Origin: Theocolax elegans
Lineage: Eukaryota; Arthropoda; Insecta; Hymenoptera; Cerocephalidae
Length of the DNA stretch: 64,000 bases
Assembly (NCBI GenBank): GCA_026168455.1
Contig: JANSJX010000011.1
Coordinates: 496,001 to 560,000 of the forward strand
Reading direction: 5' to 3'
Shown in pieces: positions 11,536 through 26,800 of the stretch. A program made the translations under genes and the position numbers. The number at the start of each line of letters is the position of its first letter. The stretch's first letter is position 1. The notes beneath the pieces are model-generated. The model worked only from the letters and a program-made list of their open reading frames with translations. It was not told where the DNA came from and did not search any database.

Positions 11536-14500
11536 GAGCGCGCGTGGTTATAGAGCGGAACTATCTTAAGAAAACGGAAAAGTGAAGATAATATTCGGTT
11601 ATATGAACGCTTATAAGGATTCGCATAACATTTTTTCCGCAATGCTGAATTATCACTCGCGGGATTACGAAACAGAGGATGTACCGTCCTGCTGCATGTG
11701 TAACTAGACTGCGGTGTCTCGCAACTCGTCAAAATCTACACTTGCCACTTTTTATTGCACCGTTTCGAGTGTTCAAGTTCACGGCCGCTTTGTATACCCC
11801 TCGCATACTATATTCGTTGCCAAGGCTACTCGACTATTTTTGATCAATTTTACTGATAATTCATTGGGGATCGAGTGCACCTCCTATGTACACCTCGTAA
11901 ACACTAACCAAACATCGCTTGTATCAGGTACTTTAAATGCGACCAAATATACAAGTAGCCTATAAAAAAATATGTCGATCCATACGGATGTATGCGTCTG
12001 CGTATAAATATAAAAAAAAAACCTTCTGCGCTCCAAGAAAAGAAAAATTATCTGGTTGCTCTACTTTCGCGAGTGTGTGTGACGCATCGTTGTAAAAAAA
12101 AAAGAAAAATGTCCTAAATGTGTTTAATCGCATCGCTGATTGTTGTATGCCGGTTAAGTTGGCGAATGAAAATTAACGGAGCTCTACGAGTGTTGGTATC
12201 ACTTACACTTTTAGCATCAGTCGCGCATGTATTTTCTTTCGCGCACACCTACAATTAGGTCTGGTTAAAATAGATATACCGAGAGAGATACATAATTATC
12301 AAGTTCTTTAACGAAAAACTTTGCGTTTTTATTGCTTTTATACACTTTCAGGGTAACGATGAGAATTTAGACAATACCGTTAAACATAAATAACAATATA
12401 CTTTAAGCGGTTTAATTAATTTTTTTCCGAAGAATTAATTATAAACTATAAGGTCTGAAATAATTTTATATTATTTAATGATTTTCTATCGTCAATATAA
12501 TATTTAAAATATGATTAGTTAAAGATAACATATTAATTTATGCTATAATTCATTTCAGTTGGAATATATATTCAATTGGCTTAATTAACGCGATCTTTTT
12601 AAATTAACTTCTATTAAACTTTTATTTTGTACAATATATTTTGCAATATAAATTATAAAGAAAATGTTTTACTCCTAAATCTATATTCTTCATATTTACT
12701 TTGATGGTTTAGTGAAAGTGCATTATTATAATTAAACATTTTATTATACCAGACATAGAAAATATTACCGAATAAACCTCGATATAACGAATTTAATTGG
12801 TATAATAATTATAAAAATAATGGTTAAAAAGATAAATGCTGAATTCCAATTATTTATTACGAGTATAATACTTTTTGCAATAAATAAAAAAGGAAATGTA
12901 GTAAGTCGAATAATTAGTCGAATACAGGTATATGATAAGTGTATGTTCAAATAAAGTATAGGTATATCTGTATAGAAGCAAATGTTTGAAATAATAGAGA
13001 ATAAAAAGTATAAATCGAAAAATTTAGCCCAGTTATTCGTAGATTTCAAGAATAATCGTTATCGACTTTTGTTTCCCCGAGCTTTTGCATTTCAAGGGTC
13101 GAAGCGTTCAATAGTCGTCCAACTCTACGCTATTCCCTCGCAGATCAGAAGCGCGCGCGCAAAGCGCTTTAATAGGGCATTGCCGTATAACCTAGTGCCG
13201 CCACCGGCGAGTTTTACGACGACGAGCTCCGAGACTAAGCCTATGTAGGGGAACACTGGGAAAATGAAGTGAGAACCAGCTGTCGACTTTATTCTCCCCC
13301 CTCCCCTCTCTCTCTCCGCGTGCATCTCTCGCCTATTTTCAGTGCAGCTGCTCTTTCGAATTTTTGGGTTACGTGGCTCTCCTTCTCTTTCTGTATATTA
13401 CGTATACACACTATGCGAACAATTGACTCGGCCCCGGAGTGAGCGCTGTTTCGGAAAATTACTTTGATATTGTTCTCGATTGAACGCAAACTGTTGATAA
13501 ACCGGCATAAAATCCCATCGAATTTAGTATTTATTGTTGTGCGTTACGTGACACGTAAACAATATTTTATTTGGCTTACTATAAATTCTCTAGTTACATT
13601 CTATGCGAAAATAATGTTTTATTATTTTCGCGAGGCGCTCTTAATCGTCGTGTTTTTAGTTTTTAATTGAGCTACGCGCTGCTTATTCACGTCTACACGA
13701 TGCACTGTAATTTTTCAGTTTTTTTTCATTGCGTAATCTCGTCACTGAAATTATTTCTGTTTACTTGCATCTCTTTCCGTGTACTTTTGCTTTTCATAAA
13801 TTTTCAAAGTATTGTCATTTTTGCGTGTGTGAACGAAGGACCTTTCATTTGCAAACGCTAGCCATTGCTTACACCCACATAGTATCTACATGTATATACA
13901 CCAATATATATATACATAAGCTGGGATCCACGCGACTCAGAAGAAACATATTAAAAATAACAACTCTTGGAGAATTTCTGATTAACAAAAATTAACATAC
14001 TCGGTTTTCGAGCTAAAAATACGACTTTACGATTACGAGCTATTGAACGAGCGATAGAAAAAATATGCGTGGATCCTTTCGAAATAAATTAATTGATTTG
14101 AGATACCGACATGGTAATTTATAACATATTTAAGAGTGAAATATGCGTGTTAAATTCTAACGTATATATAAACATGTGTCTAAAATCAATGATCGATATA
14201 GTAAAATCGTTTAATGCTATTTATAACATCGTGTAAATTATTATTTATATAGGTATGCAGAGCATACACGTTATCTACAATTAATTATCAAGTTAATTAA
14301 ATATATAATAATAACGTAATTTAATTTAAAAAACTATCTATTTATAGCAAATGCTGTTCGTAAAAAGTTATATAATGTAATTATAGTTATACTTTTTGTA
14401 TTTAGATAAAGTATAATCTTTTTTATAAATTACATGCGATGAATTTGAAAGGAAATGTTTCCTTGTTTATACAAGCAAAATACAATGTATTACACGTTTA

Positions 14501-17500
14501 ATCTCTTGCCTAATCAATTCTAATATTAACTAGTACAAAGATAATAATTTTGTAAACTATTACAAACAATTGGATTTCGTGCGACTATCTATATCTACCT
14601 ATACAAGTTTTATAAATACACGAGTTTTACATTAAAAGTGAAAATATGAATTAGTCGTACAAGTTTACTTTCGTGTAAACTTCTCTATATTTCAATAAAA
14701 AATTGTAAGCTAAGTTTTTTTTCCGGTTTACTTATATAAATGTACAATGCGTAAGCTAACAAGAAACCTTAAATATAGTACCTTATTATATTTTTAGAAA
14801 ATTTCATTCATTTACATACGGAACGCATAGACCCAATGGCCTAGTTATATTGTATACTAGTATAAAAGTATAAAAGTTTATCGTTTGCCATCATAATATT
14901 TTTTATAATTGACCACTTTAGACGTGCGATTCTCTTTATAAAAAACTACATTTTTAATAAAACGAAGGAGAGAATATAATGAAAAACTTTACGTATTATG
15001 TGCATATAACTGATTATAAAAAAACAGGAGTACAACTTATAAGTCAACTTTTTATGATCAGCAGAATTTTATTATTTTTACAAAGTAAATTATCAGCCAC
15101 ATAAAAACTCACATGGCAAAACCGAGAAGCCGTACGTAGGCATAGTGAATATTTAGGAGAAAATTACTGTCGAGCTTGTAATAAAACTTATCGCGATCCT
15201 TTATAAATATTTATAAAGGACATCGTCACTACAAACTCATGATATTGTATATATCACTGCATGGTCTGCATTGACTCATAGTTATTTATATTGTAAATGG
15301 TACTATACATTTGTTGATATTGATTAACCGTGTGTATCGACTCCGAAATCTATTGTACGATGTCGAATCATTAAATTATCGATGTCCAAAAATTGTACCG
15401 TTTACATGGTCCAGTTTAAGTATATACCGTTCCAACGTGTAGGTAATGCAATACTAAACTCATTTTTAAAAATAATGAATTTGAGCTATTGTTAATATTA
15501 AAAGGTAAGCTGGACTAACTTGATACGGCCATTATGTAAATAAGGTATAAATGTTTAGCGAATCAATTGGATTAGCATATAAACAACTGGAGTCGCAGCT
15601 TATCGGTCTATCGAATGTCAGATATGATTCCATGTAATTTTCTAGATATACACACGTGCATGCTCCGAGAAACCTTAGTATACCGTAGTATCATTAGGAC
15701 TAGTGGAAAACGATTGAAACACGAGTTAACGGTGGCACAAGCGGCAAGCCGCATCTTAAGGATGTTTATACTCGGTTGTCAAGGTACACCGGCTTCTTCG
15801 ACGGCCCCCGGCATTACCTTGACATTAGACCGTGCACATTCGTGGCGTATGCGTGCTCGGCACACCGTGTTTTATCGGCCTCTTCGAGAAAGTGCTAGAC
15901 TGCACCTCGGACCCATTTGGAGCAGAGCCAGAGCTGCGGCTGCGTGTCCGCGTGCACTCTTATATATACATTCTCCTGCGTTCGATCGTTCCGCGGACCC
16001 TTACACGATAGCCTCGCGAGTCCTCTTCGTAATTAAATCGCTTTCGGTGAATTTCAATTAGTGCTCGCGCGACGTGTTACCCTGAGCGGCTTGACGTCCC
16101 GACGTCTGAATCCCAGCTCGAAATTTCTCCGCACGAAACCCTTGACTTCTCGAGCACACTCTATTTACCTTACCTATACATACATATATACGTACACACA
16201 CACACTCATATACGGGTTCGCTTGTTTACGTGGGGAGACAATTATCGATAAGCCTCTTACGTGCCGGACTTTGTAACTTTTGACGGCGGGTCTTTCATTT
16301 TCTTTACTAACTTTATATTTATTTTGGTTGGTTAACAAAAAAACGAATTACTTCAACTTTTAGGTCATTAATTTTCGTTCACTTTACCGTTATATTCCAG
16401 CGATTGATGCGCTCAGAGATGAATTTTATAAATAATTACAGGGTTCTATGTTTTATTAATTTTTATTGCGCATTCTTTATTATTAACGTGACGTATAAAC
16501 GGGTACGTATAAGCTGACATTATCGTAAAAATGTCTGAAGACGGGATTCCGGTGAATAACCATACCGGCAAAGTGATTAGACATCAGTGTTCAATTACTA
16601 GAAAATAATCGCGAGTCACGTTGTAACTCGATGATGCGCACGTTACGTCCTCGTACATCTAAATATCTAATGACGTTCTTATACACCTAGACGTAAAGTT
16701 TACCCGAAGGTTAACAACCATATTCGTCTATGGCAAATGTTTTTATAGATCTTATTCAATCATTTTTTCCCTATATCGTTATTGAACGTTGTAATCGATT
16801 ATATTGGCCCCACATGTGCGTTCGATGTATATTTTCCGTACATACATATGAATACGCATAAACACTCGAAAGTGGATCAACCGTTTGCTCGAATTAGATT
16901 ACACTCCACTCGACGTGTGCGATGATGATTCAAGGTCCCCTTCGATCGATGCCTGCGCGGGTTGCGATTACGTCGAATTAGATTATTTTAAACTAAAGTG
17001 CGAATCCTGATATGTTATGACACGGTCTTTACATCTTTTATATATTTAGAGGCTTTGCGGGAAAGGTCGGATATTTTGAGGTTGGCTATTTTTTTTCATC
17101 TCAACGGGAAGGTATAATACTCACTAAATGAATCATCAAAGAAACGTATATACACGTATAAGATTAAGAGGTTTCGGTAATGTGATTTATAATTTATCTG
17201 AATATCCATAATATTTGTAAACTAACAAATAAAAAAAATTACAAAATGAGGATAAATGTTCAAAGCAAAAATATATAGTTTATTTTTCGGTTAATATTTT
17301 TATTGAAGGAAGTAGTTCATCAAGTCCATTTATCATACGAGTCTATACAGTATATATCGCTGTTAATAACATTATGATTAATTAATCGCAGTAATAAAGA
17401 TTGATACTTGGTACAATTTATAAAATTACCGCATTAAACATATAAATAATTCGAGTTTATTATATACATGTAAAATGGATTTTTTCTCTGTTAAATACAC

Positions 17501-18515
17501 GCGTTTTAAAAGTATCTGAACATATATTGGCTCCCATTAATATAGAAAACAAGGCAGAAGTAAACTGCGTACAATATTATACGCAAGTCACTTAATTTTC
17601 ATGGTAATTTAGCGTACAAATCGGGTCCCCGAAATCAATTCGTTTTTCGTCACGCCGCACCTATTAGGTATACCGTATACCGTACGTATTCCGCCCAAAA
17701 ATATGTACGTTCCAGCTTTTGTTTAACTCCCCAAAAACCCATACAAAAGCCAATCCAAGTTTATAACGAATCTAATCGATTTGTTTGCGGTCTTGATACG
17801 ATAAATCCAAGAAAAAAATATCACGTTGAAATTTGATTTTTCATAACCCAAGAGATATCCTTCGTTAGTTTTAAATAGCTGAGTGCAGAGACAGTGGTAA
17901 ACGCAGCGGTATCCCGAAGGTTATATCCTATATATATTACTGAAATCTAATAATTTGACCCTCGGGGCTTCCGATTTCCGGCAGGTCCGTAGCCGTAACC
18001 GCCCCACGCAGACGCGTCCCCCGTGTACGTGGGAGTTTCGACCGCGGGCGTCAGTCTTGTTTCTTCCCCTACAGCGTCACGCGTTCTATCTATCAGGGTG
18101 TGCCTATATCACGTTTACCTAATTATACCGAACCTTTGAGACTCACTTATATTAAAACTTACAATCGAGTACTCACCTCGATTGACATTTGTACTATTGT
18201 ACCCGTGAATTCTAAATGAAAAATCAAGCTGCCATTATTTACATATGCGTTTGATTAAACTTTCGCGCGAGAAGCGTGTTCGATGTTTTATACTTCCGAA
18301 ACAAAGAATAGCGTATATACATATATATATATATACAATTAAAATCACGAATATATAATCGCGCACGATACAAATATTTTAAGCTTCTCCATGAGTTTAT
18401 TAAAAAGACCTTGTTCATTTTATTGTTACGACATAGTATATAGGACCTATTTCAAATATGAAGTACAAATATTAAGTGAATGTCATCGGTTCTTATACGT
18501 GCACTACAGATAGTG

Positions 18516-18549
<34 letters not shown>

Positions 18550-19710
18550 GCTATTTCACGTCAAGTGGTTCGATGAAAATTTTAAATCGCTCCAAAATTT
18601 GAAAACAGGCTGGAAATATCTTCCAGAAGATAGAAAAAAAATTTTAGATGTTAAAAATAATTTGCCTGAGAGTTATTCGACCATGAAATATGGAAATTTT
18701 TCAATTTTTTAGGAAAATTTCTATTTTCAAAGCCATTTATCTCAAAATCTATTGATTTTTTTGAAAAAACATTACAAACAACTTTTGTTCAAAATAATCT
18801 TTAGAACTTATCTACCTGGGTTACAAATCTTAGTGTTAAAATCTCGAAGAGATAGAACGCCCGAAAATATTGAATATCAAAAAAAGGCGACCACGCCACA
18901 ATCGATTTTGATCTAACACAGCTCAAAAGATCACATTTTTCGAGAGCTTTCGAATGGCGGTGGTTAGATTATTGGCCAAGACCGCTGGTATAAGTGATGC
19001 CTCATAAACCTCATAAAATCACTAATTTTCATGTATTTTAGGGCACAACTTACAACAGCGGTCTTGGCCAATAATCTAACCACCGCCATTCGAAAGCTCT
19101 CGAAAAATGTGATCTTTGAACGGTGTTAGATCAAAATCGATTATGGCGTGGTCGCCTTTTTTTTGATATTCAATATTTTCGGGCGTTCTATCTCTTCGAG
19201 ATTTTAAAATTAAGAATTGTAACCCAGGTAGATAAGTTCTAAAGATTATTTTGAACAAAAGTTGTTTGTAATGTTTTTTCAAAAAAATCAATAGATTTTG
19301 AGATAAATGGCTTTGAAAAATAGAAATTTTCCTAAAAAAATTGAAAAATTTCCATTTTTTATGGTGGAATAACTCTCAGGCAAATTATTTTTAACACCTA
19401 AAATTTATATATATATATATACAATTAAAATCACGAATATATAATCGCGCACGATACAAATATTTTAAGCTTCTCCATGAGTTTATTAAAAAGACCTTGT
19501 TCATTTTATTGTTACGACATAGTATATAGGACCTATTTCAAATATGAAGTACAAATATTAAGTGAATGTCATCGGTTCTTATACGTGCACTACAGATAGT
19601 GCCGTTATATAAATTTCTATTATGTTTCGAAAATGCTTCTAGTATATTCATACATCGTAGATTCCAAAAAGTTTTGTTCGTATATTTTATTAAAAAACGA
19701 ATAAAATAAA

Positions 19711-19753
<43 letters not shown>

Positions 19754-22700
19754 ATTGACAATATAGTTTTATGTTTACAATTTAAATGCGTTATTGAATA
19801 AAACTGATTTTTAATACCGGTAAATTCTTTTACTTTTGTCAAGTAAAATGTTTACAATACATTTAATCCCGTACAACTTATTTGTTTATCTTTTTTATCA
19901 ACTTTGTTCTTGGTTAAATGTTCAAGAAATGCATATATTTGTGTCCTGTTCAATGTATATTTTGACTTATATGATATAGCAATGTTTGCAAATAACTCGT
20001 ACACGCATAGCAGCAAACAGTTGTTTTCTAATAGCTTCGTTTGGGATTGTATACGTATGTATGTATATATAAAACTCAACATTAATGAATTTCTAATGCA
20101 TTTAAAAATCTATCCAGAAACGATGGAGAATTTTTTCAAATTTTTGCTTATAGGATATGCAATTTAGATAAATTATATTCAAATGTATTCCGAAACGTCT
20201 CACTCCGACGTTTTAAATATTAATTACATTAGTGATAGTGATGTGTTCGCATATATAGATGTATATACGTTTAGAAGCACGAGAGCGTGTAATATTACGC
20301 CACTCTCGGGATGGCATTTTTAAGGATCTAAGTGTGCGCGAGCTTTTTTTTAAACCGACCACAATATTTTTAGCGACATAGCGAAAATCGAGGCCGAAAA
20401 CAAACGGTATAATACTCATCGTACGTTAGAAGTTTGAAATATCTTGAGATACTGAGCAAACAGAGTCAAAGTACTTTCTCGAAAACATCCTCTCTGGATT
20501 TCTCGGAGCTAAAACCGGATCTCGTTCCCTATCCACTCCCGGAATATTTTTATTAAATTTATACGTTCAAGTAATACTTCAACAATCGGAGAATAAATAT
20601 TTTTCTGGAGAGCAAACAAAGCAGATGTTTAAAAAATATTGCAGCTCGTTTGTCACCTCGTTTCATCTTTCTCTTTTTTTTTCGTTGGTTTCACACGACG
20701 ATCAACCATTTCTTGCAGTTGCGCGTGTAAAACTTTAAAAGCCTCTTATAACGATTTATCGAACGTGATAAATTTACAAGCCTCTTACGTCCTTTCATTA
20801 TTCGCATTCTTTTCGATTCATTCGCATATAAAATTACAAACGTCAGGGTAGACGGCATTGTAAAATTAAAACAATAACATCTCGGGTATACATGGACTAT
20901 GAAGTGTGTATATATATATATATAGGTATATAGGTGTCGGTTCATCCGAAAAAGCCGACTCAACAAAATGGTGTACGAAGAATGGAAGGAAGCAAAAACA
21001 ACCATCGAGGAAAAAGAGCCGGGATAAATCGTAACGAATTCTTCGATGACGAAGCGAGAGAACCCTGAACGTGCGTAGCAGACGAGAAAATCGAGCAATC
21101 ATCCACGCGGATGGTCTTAGCTCGGATTGGTGTGAATAACCGGGGATGTCAAGGATGCGCGTCGCCTCTGCAGCCCTGGCTGATTATGCCAAATTGCACG
21201 GCGCTTACGTTGCGTAAGTCGCGGTACCGAGGAAACCGACTCTCTTTACGTCTTGATGGAGAGAGGCGTCGCTATTTTCTGGCCCCGACGCGCTGGATGC
21301 CGGCTCTAAAAATATCTCGAGGAAGAGAAGAAGTCGGGCTCCGATGGCTACTACGCGATCCCTCGGAAAACACGGAGCTTCTGCATTCGGAAAAGAATAC
21401 GATTCATTCAATTGAGTCTATGTTATGTAATAACACTCAACGTTTACACATTTCGCGACAGCTAATTGCGTCTTTTATTTTACTGTTACTAAACAAACTT
21501 AATTTTTTACACAAACGTGCGTACATCTCGCCTTCTTTTCTACTCAGTATGCATTCCGTGCATCAAAGATTCATAATGCAAGAATCTCGATTTCGATGCC
21601 TGTCGAGGGACCGTGTTTTTCCCGTACGCGATTATGTTGAAGTAATGCCGAATGATTGAACGATGCATCGCGGTTCTATTCAAGCGCTCTTTCCTCGAGG
21701 GCTCGATCGTTGATCAGCACAGGGTTAAAATATAAGTATATACTAGTTGCGTACGACTGCTAGGAATGCCACGAATGTATTTCAGATCAAATGTATTAAA
21801 AAGAATAAAAATATATACTCCTGACAAATACGAGGGGCAAGAATTGCGATCGAACTCTTGTACCCACTTAAAAATACGCATACGCGTATTTTATAATTAT
21901 TCACTGTACAAGTTCACATTTACTTTATCAATCGAACATTTCCTATACGTATAATCTTCTATGCGTAGCCATCATATTTACTGATTTAATAATTGTAAAT
22001 TGTCACACAAAAAATCGTGTTAACGTTGTTATAACTTTAAATTATTCAGTTATATTTTTATCAAAAATATTTTATAATTTTATATTAATTGTAAATCTTA
22101 AATGTACTCTAATAAATTAACATTTCAATTTCATGCAAAGTTAAGTCAGTATTGATTGTTCGTGAATGTTTCCATCGAATAATTAAAATAACGTTTCATA
22201 AAAATAATATATTTTAAAAACATATGAAACTGTTTTTAAATTCAATATAATTCAAACAAATACTATCTGTATACATTATATTTTCATACTCAGAAATTAA
22301 ATGTACGTTAAAATGCAATATTTTTCATTCGCACTAACCTAGATAATTGTTTTAAATGTATATAATTTGATTTCATTTTCAATTCGGTTAACGCGTATCG
22401 TAAAACTGTCAAAAAGTTATGGAACTTGATTTTTATGTGGAAGAATCCGATTGTACTCGCAGTAACACAGGTTATTATGAAGCATAAAACAATGCGAAAC
22501 TGAAAATTGATGTATAATGAAATGATACATCAATAGTTCCACTTGCAAAATCATTAATTTGTCGGAAAAAATAATCCATTTTTATGGGGTACGCCTCGGT
22601 TATTAATTTCCACCTAACAAGAGGTTTGAGAACATGCGGAAATATATATGCAACGTATAGCTGCACCTGCAAAAAATAAAATCGAACGCATATCCCATTG

Positions 22701-23811
22701 ATTAATGAAGCGCTAGGAAAAAAAAACTTATTAAAAGCACTAGAGTGTAGTAAAGAGATAGCTTTGAAAGCCGGTGTAAACTGGGCGCCAACCTAAATAC
22801 CACTTTGGATGATCGATATTACCGTCTGTCCGGTGCTCATCCGGACGGTCTTTGCAGCGCTCGCGCGCGCACGCTTGTCCTCGCTTCTCTTGTTATTGGG
22901 TTCCCGGCTATCAAACGCCATGCACCGAAATTATCTGTCTTTAATCAGATATGTAAACATCAACGCATTATCGAGCTTTGCAAGTTACATTAATTTATTC
23001 TTATTGAAATAGACAGATAATCTTTTATATACACAATCATTCGAATAACATTGTTTCTTAATAAACTGCTAAAGACACCTATTAGTAAATGAAATTGAAT
23101 AAATGAAATTTCGTTTTACATTTTTAATTCAGTTTCATCAAATTTACAAAAACGAGACAACTTTTCTTTTGTAATTGGAGTTTCTTCTTCATTGAATAAG
23201 AAGAAGAAGGAGGATAAATAAAGCTCTCTTGGAACGATTTATTTTAATTTATTTTAATAAAATAGAAGAAGCATCTTGACGTAGATAAATCCTTTCGACT
23301 TTTCCTCTTAAGGTATTATAAGGATTATTCTACAAGTGTAAATTCATTTGATCCTCTAATTTTATTAATTGTTCTCCACCTATTTTTATCATAAGGACAA
23401 ATCTCACATGATAAAATTTTTCGATCTCACACGATAAGATTTATATTGACGTGTATTTCAACAGTCAAGTTAATACTTTAGAAGCTTAACCTTTAAGATA
23501 AATAAAAGTTTAATCATTCTCTCAACATGTGCTGTACTTATTGCAGTGACTCATACATAGTAATTGTTTGGTAAAAAATTATTTCGACTTCAATAGAATA
23601 ATCTCTCATTGTTTACAATGATATTTATCCACAGTATATGTATATTTATTTTTAAAAAGTATGTAGCTTTTAATATCCTTTTATTTACTTATGCACTCTG
23701 GTGAATCGATATCAAAATTACATTACTTTGTATAAAAGAGAAATTCATCAATTCATGTAAAATATAGATAAATGTGCAGTTGTACCTAAGCACAGTTATG
23801 GCTATTGTTAC

Positions 23812-23877
<66 letters not shown>

Positions 23878-26800
23878 TTTCCCCTCAACCCCATATATAT
23901 AATAAATAAATATAATAAAAAATAAATCAACGATTCCGAATGACTCGATAAATTGCAATTCGCGTATAGTTTTTTCAACAATGAAGAGTAAAATAAATTA
24001 GCTTCCCATATACATTTTTATGGTTTATTCTATTCGTGCGGAATCATTAGGTCGATCGACAATAATGTCGAGGCGCATGGAAAACAGTCTGGTTTATAAC
24101 TAAAGACGCGTAATGCGAGGCAAGGGAAAAAGAATGCGAAATTAACGGTATAAACGAAAACAAAGGCCGGGTCGCAATTTTTCTCTCGCGATCGCAATTT
24201 TATCCCATTTCATTTCGCTTAATCCGTTATTAGAAGCGACGTAGATAACTGAAACCACACCCTGGTATACCAGGATATACTCTATACTCGCGTGTCGTCA
24301 AAATAGTTCCGCGGTATTTTTTTCCTGGCAAGTCATATTAACAATTTCCATTTTCACTCTAAAATCTCATAGATTTTTCTGTCTCTCGTTAATTTTCAAA
24401 CTTGCTTCCTCTTTTTTTTGAAGCGAAATGCAATATCAGTAATGCATTCGAAACGCATTTCACGGTATGCGGAAAATGTAATTTCAGTCCCTCGTGCACG
24501 AGATCGCATTGGGATACGTCTATGCGTATAGATCTTATGATTATATAAGTACATTATTTATCGAAGAAAATGAAGATATTATAAATAACTCCATAAATAA
24601 CTCGTGATAAAATCTTAGAGATAAATTTTTAACGCGCTTGTTTAAATGCTGTGCGATCACCTTAGTTGTTCGCGACAAACTATATCGTATAGCGATCATA
24701 GCAAAATATTGATTTGGTATCGGTATATTTCGCTGTTATCAGCGTCTCTTTATTCCGAGATAAAAAGTGACCGTTCGTTTAACAGTTCAATCATAGTAAT
24801 TACATTGTATCGATTTAGCTTTTTTTTAATCATCCGAATTTAAACGAAAATCAATCGTTATTTTTTTAATCCTCAATGAAAACGTTAATAAATTTTGTTA
24901 TAACTACATATACGTCCGTGGGTATATTATTATTACTTATAGTAATAGTTAATCAATGTATACAAGAGTACGCATAATTTATGGAATATTGAGCGGTTGA
25001 GTAAAAGGCGCACAGTGTGCATAGGGTTGCATTTTCATAAACGAGGATGGCTTTATAATTTCGAGCATTAAGTTTTTGAGTGAATTATTCGAAACACTGG
25101 CATTAAGAAGTCATTCACCCGTCTAATTAAAATTCAGTGAAACGCACGGAACGGGAAACTCGAGTAGGTTCAGTTAATTTCAAGGAAAGCTGCAGAGACA
25201 GTCATCCTATTAGTTTTCCAAATGAGACAAAAGAACGCAAGGAAAGAAGAATGAATTCGTGATCCTCGAACGTGTGATTGTCACGAAGACGTGGGAAAAT
25301 CGGAAGGGAAACCCGTGGGTGTGAGAGAAGGCGGCGGCACCGAGAGGGAGTTAAAGAGTAGTGAGCGACCGAGACCAGGGTGGAGGGAAGAGTTTGCGGC
25401 AAATAGCGCTGCCGCGTTCATATCGACCCGGAGCCAGAGCCTCCATTTTGCGCTTGGCCCACATATACACGCGGAGCAGTCAGCCCGGGCTCTCTCTCTC
25501 TCTCTCTCTCACTCTCTCTCCCTCTCTCCTGGTGCCCGTGTCTGCGTGCACGATTCTACCCTCTCGTATATATACGTATACGTGCCCTCTCGCCCTTTCC
25601 TCGGTACAAGTGGAATCCTGCCCGATGTACCTGCATTTCGGTGAGCTTTTTTTCCATCGAACAAATCCGAGGCCGGGTGAACTATTGCGCGAGTCGAGTA
25701 CAAAAATCAAACGTCGCTGCATCCATCGATTTTTACCAGAGTTCTCATTTTTTCTGTTTCTATTCTTTCTTTTTTGGTTGTGAAGCGCTGTCTAGATCTG
25801 TTCACGAGCAGCGGCATTTGACTACATCGCTCTGAAAATTTATTTGCGGTCGAGTTGCACGAGTAAGCGTGTTTTAATTGTCTTAATGAGTGGGTGTTTT
25901 AAAAAATTCTGATCTGCGACGATGATTACTATATTTATTTTTACAATTAGATGACGTAGCAGTTATTCTACGAAGCACTTGTATTGATTTATAAAATTCA
26001 ACTTTTAAAAATGACAATTTCATCAATCTAGTTTTATCAAAGTGCAACAAGAAAATAAAAAAAGCCTTTTTCTTGGCAGAACTTGAAACATTTAATTTAT
26101 ATTTGTAAATTGTACTTGTAGAATGTTACATATTAAAGTTTTAAAATTTTATCTTTTTATAATTTTAATTGTAAATATTTTCTACCTATACTATCTCTAT
26201 ATTGCTCTAAAAAACTTTATTTTTGAATATGTAAATTTATAAATTTAAGTAATTGTATTAGCTTTATTAGCATATTATATCTTAGCATTCAAATGTATTT
26301 TTTATTTTAGTTTTAGAAAGGAAAGTTAAAAATATAAAAGAAATTATTTAATCGATGTATTGGCAAACATCTAATTGCATCCTTTACTTTTGTTGAATCG
26401 GTATGTAATTTTGCAAAAATTACTTTAGCACAGTACAGTTTGTGCAAATGCCTATGGAAATAATGTAAGCACTGAAATTCGCATTACTAACTAGTGAATT
26501 AATTTTAAACATTATAATAGTTTAAGTGGTTAAATTAACGCTAATTTAATTATGGCAATAAGTTTAATTAACAAAAGCAACATACTAATTAGTAAAGATT
26601 ATTCGTATATATAGAAGTATTATATATTTACAAAATGGCATTTAAAAATATAGGTAAAATGGTTACATAACTAATGCACTTAATATATACCTATAAAAAT
26701 GTGAATGTAATAAAAATAATCCTTAAATCGCAGAATGCAAAATGACGAATAAATAATCGTTTGAATTAAAGGAGAAATAGAGACTGATTGAGGAAGGTAA

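Noticed and set aside
15615..16061. 148-codon open frame on the + strand
   Set aside because: No domain or coding-like composition. It coincides with a GC-rich island, where stops are rare.
18476..18712. 78-codon frame over the TA tract and left foldback arm
   Set aside because: It begins inside the direct repeat, encodes the TA run as an Ile/Tyr string, and has no similarity to a transposase.
21111..21659. 182-codon open frame on the + strand
   Set aside because: It starts with ATG but lies in a GC-rich island, shows no recognisable domain, and continues into AT-rich sequence with intron-like composition.
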